Positions 42,013-50,899 of a stretch of 64,000 nucleotides of DNA are shown piece after piece; position 1 is the stretch's first letter, and the number at the start of each line of letters is the position of its first letter. The DNA comes from Stentor coeruleus (taxonomy: Eukaryota; Ciliophora; Heterotrichea; Heterotrichida; Stentoridae): NCBI GenBank assembly GCA_001970955.1, contig MPUH01000072.1, positions 1-64,000 of the forward strand, written 5' to 3'. The notes beneath the pieces were generated by a model, which saw only the letters and a program-made list of their open reading frames with translations, was not told the origin of the DNA and did not search any database. The position numbers and the translations under genes were made by a program.

Positions 42013-42660
42013 ATGGAAAGTCCGATCCGCGCAACAAAAGCTATGTGTGCATTATGTTATGAAATCCTTCTAGCGAAACTGAGAAATCAAAGCAAAGACC
42101 CAGCAATTAAAAGGTTTTACTCAGACGAGCCTCAAGTATCAATACGCACACCTTTATTCGTAACATGGAAAATTGGTCCTGAAAAAGATCTGAGAGGATG
42201 TATAGGTACATTTGACCAGTCAAATCAAATCGGCACTTTATTACCAAAATATGCTTTAATATCAGCATTAGATGACTCACGTTTTTCACCTATTACCTTA
42301 AATGAAGTCAATGATCTTCATGTTTCTGTATCTTTACTGACCAACTTCACACCAATACAAAACCCTCTAGCTTGGGAAATAGGTCGTCATGGTATAGAAA
42401 TTGAACTTAAAACAGGCTCAAGAAGTTATTCAGGAACATATTTGCCTGAAGTTGCTAGTGAACAAGGATGGAATCAAATAACAACTTTGATTAGTTTGCT
42501 TAGAAAAGCAGGATACAAGGTAAATATTGGGAATAAAATACCTGAAGAATATATACAAGAATTTGGACCAAAACTCAAAGTTACAACATATGAAAGCTCT
42601 AAAATGTCAATGAGTTTTCCTGAGTTTTTAAGGTATTTGGCTGAAAGAGATGGGAATTAG
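42013..42660 (+). CDS. AMMECR1-domain protein
   Basis: A 215-residue, single-domain protein. The family hallmark LRGCIGTF is intact (KDLRGCIGTFDQ), followed by ALDDSRFSPITLNEV, HGIEIEL and TYLPEVASEQGWN, all conserved from archaea to humans. The first 15 residues contain ATKAMCALCYEIL, where animal AMMECR1 has a similar C-x-Y-C-F-x-x-L start. Biochemical function is unsettled in all organisms; a role with radical-SAM or redox partners has been proposed for prokaryotic relatives. Confidence 0.94.
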   Translation: MESPIRATKAMCALCYEILLAKLRNQSKDPAIKRFYSDEPQVSIRTPLFVTWKIGPEKDLRGCIGTFDQSNQIGTLLPKYALISALDDSRFSPITLNEVNDLHVSVSLLTNFTPIQNPLAWEIGRHGIEIELKTGSRSYSGTYLPEVASEQGWNQITTLISLLRKAGYKVNIGNKIPEEYIQEFGPKLKVTTYESSKMSMSFPEFLRYLAERDGN

Positions 42661-42704
42661 GTTATTATAAGAATTATTAGTAAAAAAGGATGATTTTATA
42701 GAAA

Positions 42705-43235
42705 CTAAGAGAGTTTTATGCTGGAAAAGTCGAGTTTTATCACAGGGCGTGGGAAATCAGGCATTATTTTGTAGAGCTCAACTAAAGGAGAGAGGTCGAG
42801 GATCCCTTTTGGCTTGGAAGGGGTGTAGCGGGCAGAGTTGCTACTTACAGCTGGGCTGAAAGCAGGTTTTTTCGTGTCAACTTTCGCTGGAGGTTTGGGT
42901 TTTGCGGGATTTTCTTCTTTTGTCCTTTGTTTTTCACGTTCTAGCATGGCTTCGAGGAATTTAATTTTTTCGTTTAAACGCAATTCACTTTCTGTAAATT
43001 TAGATTGTATTTCTTTAACTTGCTGTAAGGCTACATCACGCTCTTTAAGGTATTTCTGTTCATTTTGAAGACTAGTTTTTAGTTGATTTTCAAGCGCTAA
43101 TATGCGTTCTTCAATTTGTGGGGTTTTTGGTGGTGGAGGTTCTTCTATAACAGGTCTTGGAGGTAGTTCAGGGGCCCTAGTTGGGGTTTTCGACCTTAAT
43201 TGTTTAAGAAGTGCAGCAGGGTCGAATTCAGTCAT
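42705..43235 (-). CDS. Proline-rich coiled-coil protein, unknown
   Basis: A 176-residue protein with a proline-rich start (PTRAPELPPRPVIEEPPPPK), a coiled coil at about 40-105 (ERILALENQLKTSLQNEQ to LEAMLEREKQ), a Lys/Pro linker and a short hydrophobic tail segment (LSPLVELYKIMPDFPRPVI). The ATG is preceded by TATAA. It converges with the AMMECR1 gene across 44 bp. The family is not recognised. Confidence 0.65.
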   Translation of the reverse strand: MTEFDPAALLKQLRSKTPTRAPELPPRPVIEEPPPPKTPQIEERILALENQLKTSLQNEQKYLKERDVALQQVKEIQSKFTESELRLNEKIKFLEAMLEREKQRTKEENPAKPKPPAKVDTKKPAFSPAVSSNSARYTPSKPKGILDLSPLVELYKIMPDFPRPVIKLDFSSIKLS

Positions 43236-43421
43236 TTATATATTATTTAAATATCTAAAGCGCTTTTTAATAACTCAAATATAATCTTCTTGATTATATA
43301 TAAATCTTATAGCAAATAACACTTTTGTAATCAAATCAATAGTCAAAAAGCATTTTTACTATAAAAAATCATCGTTATACATATACTTACTATAAATAAA
43401 CAATTATCTGAACTACAGAGC

Positions 43422-44453
43422 TTAAGAATAATAAGTTCCAATAGCTTCGTTAACGTTTCTAAACCCTTCTTTTTTCATTTCTTCAACAAGTTCTCTTTCA
43501 ATTCTCTGAGCTCCAATTGGTCCTTCAGTCAAAAGTATATGATAAATCTGTACAAGGCTAGCCCCTCGTTTAATCCTCTCAAGTACTTCTTTCCCATTTT
43601 GTATACCTCCATAGCTAATAATAGTCAATTTCCCATTACTAGCTTTATAAACCCTTTCAAGCATTTTTCTAGATATTTCAGGATCTTGTTTTTCACTACC
43701 AACAATAATTCCATCAAAGCCAAATTTTATGCATGCTGATACTAGACTTTCAAGATCCTGCCAATTTTCATTAACTTTTACGAGAACTGGTGTGTAAAGT
43801 CTTCGAGCTTTTACTTCAATAAAGTCTATTAAATTGGTTTCGTATGCGGTTTGAAGACCCATTTCCTGATCTCTATATTCAATAACTTTATTTAAAAGAG
43901 CTGTATAACGATAAGGTTTGGAGTAATAATCGATTTTCCTGAAAGGTGATGAACAGAGATTGATAGTCAGATAATCGCTTACTGGGTATAAGGTCATGAT
44001 TAGACTGAGAAAATCTTCATCTGTCAGGTGAGGAACTCCTGTAATATTCTCATCAAGGGCTGATAGACTGATTCCTCGTGGCCCTGAAGGATTATTCAAG
44101 AGTTGTCTTTTAGCCCAAATACCTCCTAAGTTTCTTAAAGGGGCAACTTGTGTGACTCCTTTAGCATTGATTTCCAGAAAAGAATTAACTGTGTTTTCTG
44201 CTGTAGGTGTCACAGGTCCAAATTCGACAAATCCTAAACCAAGATTAAAAAGTTTAGACTTCGAAGTACAATTCACATCAATTCCAGCTTCAGCTCCAAT
44301 AGGAGACTTGAAATTAAGTCCCATACATTGAGTTTTTAAGTAATCAGAAGGCTCATATGAGTTTTTGGGTAACATAACCCTAAGCCATATCTCTATGAAC
44401 CATGAACTTGGCAAATAGTCTCTCATTAGAGGATATGCGAAAGAGCCACCCAT
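43422..44453 (-). CDS. Dihydroorotate dehydrogenase-like protein, catalytic residues largely lost
   Basis: A 343-residue TIM-barrel protein of the class-2 DHODH family. Framework segments match well: SPIGAEAGID, LGFVEFGPVTP, VSDYLTINLCSSP, PVLVKVNENW, FGFDGIIVGSE, IISYGGIQNG, IKRGASLVQIYHILLTEGP, GFRNVNEAIGTYY. Several substrate residues of true enzymes are changed: the Lys of DKxG is Val (GIDVNC), the second Asn of NxSSPN is Phe (NLCSSPF), TNTT is replaced by GSEK, and NRYGFNS is not recognisable. The flavin-binding frame may persist but orotate chemistry is doubtful. I read it as a divergent or pseudo-enzyme paralogue; an unusual active enzyme cannot be excluded. Confidence 0.8.
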   Translation of the reverse strand: MGGSFAYPLMRDYLPSSWFIEIWLRVMLPKNSYEPSDYLKTQCMGLNFKSPIGAEAGIDVNCTSKSKLFNLGLGFVEFGPVTPTAENTVNSFLEINAKGVTQVAPLRNLGGIWAKRQLLNNPSGPRGISLSALDENITGVPHLTDEDFLSLIMTLYPVSDYLTINLCSSPFRKIDYYSKPYRYTALLNKVIEYRDQEMGLQTAYETNLIDFIEVKARRLYTPVLVKVNENWQDLESLVSACIKFGFDGIIVGSEKQDPEISRKMLERVYKASNGKLTIISYGGIQNGKEVLERIKRGASLVQIYHILLTEGPIGAQRIERELVEEMKKEGFRNVNEAIGTYYS

Positions 44454-44528
44454 TAATATTAATTTTATCTAAATAAAAGTTTTAAAGCCTAATAATAATA
44501 TTATAAAGCTTAGAGTTTTGTTGATGAT

Positions 44529-45317
44529 TTAGGCTTTTGCTTGAGATAAAAGTTCTGAAAGTTTGAGAATTTCACTATTTGGTTCTGGGCAAGTGTATGA
44601 AAGTTCAGAAATTTTGTGTTCTAAAGCTGAGATGCGAGATGAAGTTATTGGATGGGCTGAAAGATAGTTTTGAGTTTTTTTAGTGGGTTTCAATTCGAGT
44701 CTTTCCATAAGTTTTAAACTAGCTTCTGCATCAAACCCTGATTTATTAATAATTTCTAAAGCTTCGGTATCAGCTTCAGTTTCTGACTGTCCAGATAGTG
44801 GAAGGTCAACAAGGATATCTTTAAGAAAATTTAAGTCCATATCTCCTGTTAATTTGTAACTAAGCCAGGTTATAATAAGTGAAGAAAAAGCTCCAAATGT
44901 TAACTTTTCAGCTATATGATTAAGAGCGACATGAGAAAACTCATGACTCATGATAAAAGCAAGCTCATCTGGACTTTTAACATACTTTAATAACCCAGTA
45001 TAAACATACATAGATCCATCAGGTAAGGCAAATACATTTATATTAGGGTCTTTTATAACAGTTAGGTTCCAGTTTTTTTCTGAGTGCACATCACGCTTTA
45101 TTATATCGAAAATTTCATTTATAAGCTTATATGATGATGTTTGCTGTGGTTCTCTAGGCATTTTATTGAAGGTTCTTTTTGCTAGTGCGCTTATGATATT
45201 TAAATAGAAGTTAGGTACAATAATAAACTGGTATCGACCTGTTCTTTCATTGCGATTAAAAAGTGTACTTGCTAAGATAACACTACTTAAACCAAATGCT
45301 ATACCAAACTTCCACAT
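44529..45317 (-). CDS. M48 zinc metalloprotease, OMA1-like
   Basis: A 262-residue protein. The N-terminus holds a hydrophobic stretch (FGIAFGLSSVILASTLF) that may be a membrane anchor or mitochondrial signal. The catalytic motif is HEFSHVALNH (HExxH), and the third zinc ligand lies in SETEADTEALEI (ExxxD). NVFALPDGSMYVYTGLL and SAHPITSSRISAL are also diagnostic of M48C/OMA1-type peptidases. OMA1 acts in mitochondrial inner-membrane stress control; location here is inferred. The ATG follows TATAA. Confidence 0.9.
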   Translation of the reverse strand: MWKFGIAFGLSSVILASTLFNRNERTGRYQFIIVPNFYLNIISALAKRTFNKMPREPQQTSSYKLINEIFDIIKRDVHSEKNWNLTVIKDPNINVFALPDGSMYVYTGLLKYVKSPDELAFIMSHEFSHVALNHIAEKLTFGAFSSLIITWLSYKLTGDMDLNFLKDILVDLPLSGQSETEADTEALEIINKSGFDAEASLKLMERLELKPTKKTQNYLSAHPITSSRISALEHKISELSYTCPEPNSEILKLSELLSQAKA

Positions 45318-46326
45318 TTATAATACGGATTCAATAAAAATAAAGCAGATGTTAATATAAAAATCATTAGATTCAAAATCTTATTAGAATTTAAGTTTTA
45401 ATAATATGAAGATTTAGTAATATACTAATTTATAGTATAAATCCAAACTTAGACTCTTGATTTCCCACTTCACTTAAAGTCATTTTTTTTCTTTTAAAGA
45501 AATTATCAGCTCCAATTACTTGAAATAGACTTCACTTAAAGTCATTTTTTTTCTTTTAAAGAAATTATCAGCTCCAATTACTTGAAATAGATTATAATGA
45601 TTCTATTTAAATAAGATTTGTATTAATGATCATGAACTTCCAAAAAGTATGAGGTTTTCTAATTAGGCACTTACAAATTAAAAACTTTGCTTAATAATTG
45701 TTTGATAAATCATAATGATGCTAGTAAATCATAATTTAGTGGAGATTATACAAAATTTTAAATTATTCTCAAGCTCTAACTAATTGTGAATATCCTAACA
45801 GTAAAATATAATAGCAAACACTTAATTTAATCACCTCATTGAGACTTTTTTCAAGTTATCCCTATGAATAAAAAGTTTTTTTCTAACTTCAATGTTTCTA
45901 GCATTGTTTTAAAAATAGATAAATAATATTTAAAACCTTAGTAATGAATACTTATATATCTTGTACCTTTATGCTTCAGCTTGGTTTATCCTTTATACTC
46001 TAGAAGTGTATGCCCCAATTTAGTATAAGCATCATCCAAAAAGCAAATTGAGCATGTATATCCTGAAAATACGATATATTTATACTGTATTTCAGCTCTA
46101 ATCCCCACAACTATTCACCTAAAGTTTTCTAATACCTATCCCACAGCAAACCATCAAAGCATTTTTTTATAAATCTAATCCAAATTTCAGCATCTCCAAA
46201 TCAAATCAATCTTTTCATCCTAACCTAAAATTCACTTTTTCATAGCTAAATCATATTATAAAACTATTTCCTCACACAATTCCTATCACACTTTTATATT
46301 CAAATAATTTAATCTAGTATATCTAT
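45318..46326. other. Long intergenic region with 62-bp tandem duplication
   Basis: A 1009-bp AT-rich spacer between two minus-strand genes. It contains a perfect 62-bp tandem duplication (45467-45590). No gene or RNA was recognised elsewhere in it. Confidence 0.6.
45467..45590. repeat. 62-bp perfect tandem duplication
   Basis: Units 45467-45528 and 45529-45590 are identical (starting ACTTCACTTAAAGTC, ending TTGAAATAG). There is no N at the joint, so it is either a real duplication or an unmarked assembly overlap. Confidence 0.9.
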
Positions 46327-46623
46327 CTACTCTCCTCTAAGTTTCGTGACCTCATCTTTAAGTTCAGCAACTTCTCTTTCTAAATAACTATTTCTTTCCT
46401 TTAATGCTTCATACTCTGATCTTAGAGTTTCAACATCAATATCAGCAGGACTTCCCAAGTAGCGCTTAACAAAACTATATAAAAGTTACTCAATAGCATT
46501 TGAAGGCTTTTCAGGTTCTTCATATAAGCCGACTAAAACCCTTGTGAGTTGGTCTATAACCCCGCTTTTTTCAAGGTACTTGCGAAATTCTTCTTTCTTT
46601 GAATCAGTTGTTTGGAAGCTCAT
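46327..46623 (-). CDS. MYCBP: MYCBP/AMY-1 homologue (FAP174-like)
   Basis: Exons 46623-46490 and 46474-46327, joined across a 15-nt intron, give 93 residues. Human MYCBP (103 residues) aligns along the whole length: EEFRKYLEKSGVIDQL (human EQFRRYLEKSGVLDTL), VLVGLYEEPEKPSNAI (human VLVALYEEPEKPNSAL), then FVKRYLGSPADID and a C-terminal coiled coil (EYEALKERNSYLEREVAELK). In ciliated cells this protein (FAP174) docks with AKAP-type radial spoke or central-pair partners. An in-frame ATG at 46638 would add MAIIN. Neither exon is long enough to stand out as an open frame, so the gene is easy to miss. Confidence 0.95.
46475..46489 (-). other. 15-nt intron, MYCBP gene
   Basis: The intron reads GTAACTTTTATATAG in phase 2. 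Removal turns NAIE-stop into NAIDFVKRYLG, matching human NSALDFLKHHLG. Confidence 0.95.
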
Positions 46624-46638
46624 ATTTATTATAGCCAT

Positions 46639-47508
46639 GTTTGTTTGTCATGGAGGCTAAAAAATATAGTAACTTCCTGTATAAATTTTAGGGTTTTATA
46701 TGGGAAATTAGGTAAAAGTCCTTTATGAAGGTTGGATTGTGTGAAATATGGAAGGAAAAATGCTTGATGTGAAGTTATCCTGAAAAAATCAGTTTTTTGT
46801 AGAGTGGAAAAAGGATATGAAAGATTATTATTATATGATTATGAGGAATTTTTATAAGAATGATAAGTTTTAAGGTTATAAATATAGGCTGGGTGAGAGA
46901 ACAAAGCGACCAACAAGTATCAGTCATGGATCAGTCATCAACTAGTGATAAGCAATATAAACCTAGGCAAAGAAAAGTTATAAGTATTAAAAAAATAAAA
47001 ATAAAAGGAAGACTATTTCAACAAGCTAATTTTTATGTTTTTTTTGATACTGAAAAATTCAAATCTAAAATTTTTTCGCCATATAATATTCTGCAAACAT
47101 CAATAAAATCTCTTTTNAAAGTATCAGTCATGGATCAGTCATCAACTAGTGATAAACAATATAAACAAAACTAAAAATCCAAATCTAAAATTTTTTCGCC
47201 ATATAATATTCTGCAAACATCAATAAAATCTCTTTTAAAAACACAAATTAACTCACTTCTTCAAACATTCAAAAAATCCACAAATTTTTCAACTTTTCAC
47301 ATATAAATCTCATAAATTCCCAAACAGCCCTATAATTCTCAATCACTTTCTCTATTAAACTTTCCTTACACCCACTAAAAAAACCATCTTAAATGCAATC
47401 TAATTCCATGTCATTATCTGTCAAAAATCTTATTCACACAACTTCAATCCATATGAAATCCAATAAACCTTTTTCCAAATAAGCAGAGGAATATGGTAAA
47501 AATATTTA
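46639..47508. other. Divergent intergenic region containing a mis-joined duplicated segment
   Basis: An 870-bp spacer between MYCBP (-) and uS17 (+). Much of it is two versions of one segment, about 46915-47116 and 47118-47236, on either side of an N. An open frame from 46860 runs through the junction and is rich in Lys, Ile and Gln. I do not call it a gene because of its composition and the join. Confidence 0.6.
46915..47236. repeat. Two unequal versions of one segment around an N (83-nt length difference)
   Basis: The left version (46915-47116, 202 nt) and right version (47118-47236, 119 nt) share about 48 nt at the start (AAGTATCAGTCATGG...) and about 60 nt at the end, with a few base differences. 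The left has about 83 extra nt in the middle. N is at 47117. They may be two alleles or two rearranged somatic versions joined head to tail by the assembler. Confidence 0.8.
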
Positions 47509-47988
47509 ATGGCCGACGTTCAGACTGAAAGAGCCTTCCAAAAGCAAGAAATCGTCTCTCTGCGCACCAAGAAGTTCTTGACCAAAAAGACCTCTGCTGG
47601 TGTAAGGTACTGGAAGAACGTAGGTCTAGGATTCAAAACCCCAAAATCTGCCTCCGAAGGCACTTACATCGATAAAAAATGCCCATTCACAGGCAACGTC
47701 AGTATCCGCGGAAGAATCCTCAGAGGCATGGTTGTTTCAACTAAAATGAAAAACACTGTCGTCATCAGAAGAAACTACCTTCACTACATCCCAAAATACA
47801 GTCGTTTTGAAAAAAGGCATACAAACATTTCTGCTCACTGTTCCCCAGCTTTCGATACTATCAAAGAAGGTGATATTGTGACAATTGGCCAATGCAGACC
47901 TTTATCAAAGACTGTTAGATTCAATGTCCTCAAGGTTCAGCCAAACCAAATCTTTGGAGCCGCAAGAAAACAATTCGTACTATTCTAA
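47509..47988 (+). CDS. RPS11: 40S ribosomal protein uS17 (S11)
   Basis: A 159-residue protein with the eukaryotic S11 signature: [14 protein letters not shown], the GLGFKTP block, [38 protein letters not shown], and [21 protein letters not shown]. Full length and intronless. Codon choice is visibly more C-ending (AAG, ACC, TTC, CTC) and GC-richer than its neighbours, as expected for a very highly expressed gene. It ends only 14 bp from the stop of the convergent MORN gene. Confidence 0.97.
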   Translation: MADVQTERAFQKQEIVSLRTKKFLTKKTSAGVRYWKNVGLGFKTPKSASEGTYIDKKCPFTGNVSIRGRILRGMVVSTKMKNTVVIRRNYLHYIPKYSRFEKRHTNISAHCSPAFDTIKEGDIVTIGQCRPLSKTVRFNVLKVQPNQIFGAARKQFVLF

Positions 47989-48002
47989 CAGATTAGTTTA
48001 AG

Positions 48003-50213
48003 TCAATATATGGATTCATCGTTATTCCAAAAGCATGATCTTATGATTTCTCCTTTAAGTGTTTTTAGACTACCATCGCCAGAACGTTTTCCGTCCACCC
48101 ACTCTCCCTCGTATATGAGTTTATCAGCTAAATAGATCATAATCCCATGACCTTGACGAGCTCCATTTTCCCAATGTCCTTCATATATGTCCCCATTGAT
48201 ATAGACCATTTTTCCAACTCCATCCATGTTCCCATCAAGAAATCCTCCTTGATATATGTTTCCATTAGGCCATTTCATAACCCCATTACCTTGAGGATAG
48301 TTATTAGAAATATCCCCTTCATAAACTCTTCCATCTGGATATTCTACATGAGCAAAACTACTAAGAAGACCAGAAGCAAATTGTCCTTTAATAATAATAC
48401 CACGTCTAGTTAAAGTACATCCACCTTCCATACGATCATCGACCCATCCACCTTCATAAATGTCTCCATTTGAAAATGTTACTTTCCCTTTAACATTATG
48501 TCGACGGTCATAGTTAAAAGCTCCTTCATATATAGTCCCATTTGCCCATTGCATTTTCCCAATACCATGACGTTTATCTTCTTTCCATTCACCAGTATAC
48601 TCCCCTTCAATCTCTGGAAACCATAAGCACTGATGGTCAGGGTCTGAATATTTCATTTTACCGAAACCTGACCTTTTCCCATCGACAAAATTCCCATAAT
48701 AAATCCCGAAAAGTCCATATTTTGCAATCCCAGCGCCATTAAGCCGACCAGCAAAAAATTTCCCTTGTGTCAAAGCTCGACCAGTATATAAAATAGCATT
48801 TTTTGTAGTTAAAGTCATCCACACAAGGTCGTTGAATTCTATAGGCAGTGCTTTAAACTGTGGAAAACATTTCATATCTATGAAATATGCACTTTTATCA
48901 ATACACCCACCATTATTCTGATAAATAGCACTACTAGTTCTTGGGCGCTTTTCAATAGGTTCTAAACTATAAATATCCCTTCTAACTAAAACGCCAGGAC
49001 CATCAGTGAAATCCCCAGCAAAAATTCCTTCATAAAAAAGGTCACCTTTACATAATAAAACCCCATGACCTGATCTTTGATCATTAGCCCAAAACCCTTG
49101 ATAAACTCCACTATTAGGATAATGCATTTTCCCATATCCTGATCGTTTAGCATCTTTGATTTCTCCATCATATTTACTTCCATCTTTGTATTGTATATAT
49201 GCTAAACCACTATCAATAAACCCTCCTGTCCAATTAGCTTTAAATGTATCACCACTATCAAAAATTAATACCCCTGGGCCATAAGCTGAATTTAATCTAA
49301 ATTCTCCTTTAAACATTACTTTGAAATCATATGAATAAAAAACCCCTGGACCTTCTTTTAGGTTTTTTTTCCAATTTCCTTTATACCAATCGCCGTTTTT
49401 ATATAAAACTTCCCCATATCCATCTTTTTGTCCATTATGTATCCCACCTTTATATTCAGCAATATCTTCATAGGTTTTCATATATTTCAGTTCTGCAGGA
49501 GTTGATTCTTTTTCTAATGGAAAAGGATTTATTGTAGATTTAGTTGTGATAAATGTTTCAGGGGCTGGAAATTTTTGTGGTGATGAATGGATGCTTGGGA
49601 TTTTATTGAAAATATGTGAAGAAGATGGTGTAACTGAGTCAAAAGTAGGGGTTTTTGTTGGGCTTTTTGACATAGAATTAAAGCTTTTAAGTGGAGAAAC
49701 TGAACGTTTTTGTGGAAGTGGAGATTTAGATTGTGGGGTTGAGTACTTTCTGGGACTGGGGAAAAAGGATTTACGTAATTTCCCCTGAGTCTCAACAATT
49801 TTATCACAATATCTAAGTCCTGATTTTTCTTCAGATTTAATTCTTATTGAATAAGGGGAGAATTTGCCTAGAAAAGTTTTGTTTAAAGTATTTTCAGCTG
49901 GCACAGGGCTTTTTGAATTCTTACAATAGCTTTTTTCTAGCCTTTTAGACACATTCCAGCTCTCAATAGACTTTTCATCAATGAACTTCAATGCTCTTAA
50001 AGCTGAAAAGATTTGGAATTTGTTAGAAAACTTCTCAGACTTCCCCAAACCAAACGGTATTTCCCCAATTTCAGTTTTCGGGTCAAAATTTTTCACTGGA
50101 CAAGCTGTGGCTAATTCAATGACGTAATCATGACGATCATAATCTGGAGTTGGCTTGTGCTTTCTAACAATCCTAAAAGCTTCTGTTTTTTTGAGTACTT
50201 TTTGCACTTCCAT
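48003..50213 (-). CDS. MORN-repeat protein
   Basis: A 736-residue protein from the ATG at 50213 (MEVQKVLKKTEAF); an ATG at 50285 would add 24 non-conserved residues. The first 230 residues are Ser/Pro-rich. From about 245 to the end come roughly fifteen MORN repeats (YKGGIHNGQKDGYGEVLY, YEGAFNYDRRHNVKGKVTF, YEGGWVDDRMEGG, YEGHWENGARQGHGIM, YEGEWVDGKRSGDG), interrupted near 450-510 by a non-repeat segment. MORN arrays act as rigid scaffolds or membrane-adjacent platforms; in ciliates many are ciliary or cortical (compare RSPH1). No kinase or other enzyme domain is attached. Confidence 0.9.
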   Translation of the reverse strand: MEVQKVLKKTEAFRIVRKHKPTPDYDRHDYVIELATACPVKNFDPKTEIGEIPFGLGKSEKFSNKFQIFSALRALKFIDEKSIESWNVSKRLEKSYCKNSKSPVPAENTLNKTFLGKFSPYSIRIKSEEKSGLRYCDKIVETQGKLRKSFFPSPRKYSTPQSKSPLPQKRSVSPLKSFNSMSKSPTKTPTFDSVTPSSSHIFNKIPSIHSSPQKFPAPETFITTKSTINPFPLEKESTPAELKYMKTYEDIAEYKGGIHNGQKDGYGEVLYKNGDWYKGNWKKNLKEGPGVFYSYDFKVMFKGEFRLNSAYGPGVLIFDSGDTFKANWTGGFIDSGLAYIQYKDGSKYDGEIKDAKRSGYGKMHYPNSGVYQGFWANDQRSGHGVLLCKGDLFYEGIFAGDFTDGPGVLVRRDIYSLEPIEKRPRTSSAIYQNNGGCIDKSAYFIDMKCFPQFKALPIEFNDLVWMTLTTKNAILYTGRALTQGKFFAGRLNGAGIAKYGLFGIYYGNFVDGKRSGFGKMKYSDPDHQCLWFPEIEGEYTGEWKEDKRHGIGKMQWANGTIYEGAFNYDRRHNVKGKVTFSNGDIYEGGWVDDRMEGGCTLTRRGIIIKGQFASGLLSSFAHVEYPDGRVYEGDISNNYPQGNGVMKWPNGNIYQGGFLDGNMDGVGKMVYINGDIYEGHWENGARQGHGIMIYLADKLIYEGEWVDGKRSGDGSLKTLKGEIIRSCFWNNDESIY

Positions 50214-50285
50214 GCTATAATTATGTTGAATATTTAAAGAAACCCTGCAGTTTTTTATATAATAATATATAAAAATTATAATCAA

Positions 50286-50430
50286 AAAACTAAGTGTTTC
50301 TATTAAATTAGGGTTTAAATTATTTAAGGTTTATGGTTGATAATGTAATACAGATCTTTAGAATATGCGATACGTAAATAGTTTTTGTATGAAGCTTTCG
50401 TAAGATTTTTTAGAAGTTACTTAGCCTAAA
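50286..50430. other. Short spacer
   Basis: AT-rich spacer of 145 bp between the MORN gene and the dynein light chain gene. No feature is seen. Confidence 0.5.
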
Positions 50431-50775
50431 TTACTGGGTTTTGAATATGAGGATAGTCCTCCTTTGTTTTATAAGGTCAAAAAACATCATGAAATTAGTG
50501 TGGTATGTAAGACTGGCGGCAAAAGACTTTCCTACTATTACTTGCCAAGCTCCTATACTACCGTCATTGAATTCAGGATCGTTATCAACTTTCGATTTTA
50601 TGTAACTTGCACAGTCCTTGTCCATCTTCCCCTTGCCCATAGCTTCCATTGAGTATTTCACGGCTTTGGCTTCCATTGCTTTTGAGAAGTCGCTAGAGTG
50701 GATCCTAGCGTTTTTCATGTCTTCTTTGCTTGAGCTCTGTTTGTTTTCTTCAGAGTCGCTTTCGCTATCCATCAT
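50431..50775 (-). CDS. Dynein light chain, LC8 type
   Basis: A 114-residue protein with an acidic Ser-rich N-terminal extension (SESDSEENKQSSSKEDMK) before a DYNLL-like domain: EAKAVKYSMEAM, DKDCASYIKSKVDND, WQVIVGKSFAASLTYHT, then FFDLIKQRRTILIFKTQ. LC8 proteins dimerise and bind dynein intermediate chains and many other partners. Sequence is divergent from canonical LC8 (89 residues; WHCIVGRNFGSYVTHE), so it may be an axonemal paralogue. Two adjacent ATGs at the start are equivalent. Confidence 0.9.
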   Translation of the reverse strand: MMDSESDSEENKQSSSKEDMKNARIHSSDFSKAMEAKAVKYSMEAMGKGKMDKDCASYIKSKVDNDPEFNDGSIGAWQVIVGKSFAASLTYHTNFMMFFDLIKQRRTILIFKTQ

Positions 50776-50899
50776 TTATTATTATATTTATAGGAAGTTA
50801 CTTTTGTTTTTGCGATGTTAGATATATGAAAAATATTAGTTTAAGGAAATAGAATAGTTGACTAATGGAAGAAATATGAAATGATTGGTATATTATAAT

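Noticed and set aside
46860-47174. 104-codon frame containing the N at 47117
   Set aside because: It runs across a mis-joined duplicate, is rich in Lys/Ile/Gln, and one of the two versions ends after 14 codons from the shared Met. No support as a gene.
50420-50440. Possible intron GTAATTTAGGCTAAG at the 3' end of the dynein light chain gene
   Set aside because: It lacks A at position 10 found in all accepted introns, and the unspliced C-terminus already matches LC8 length.
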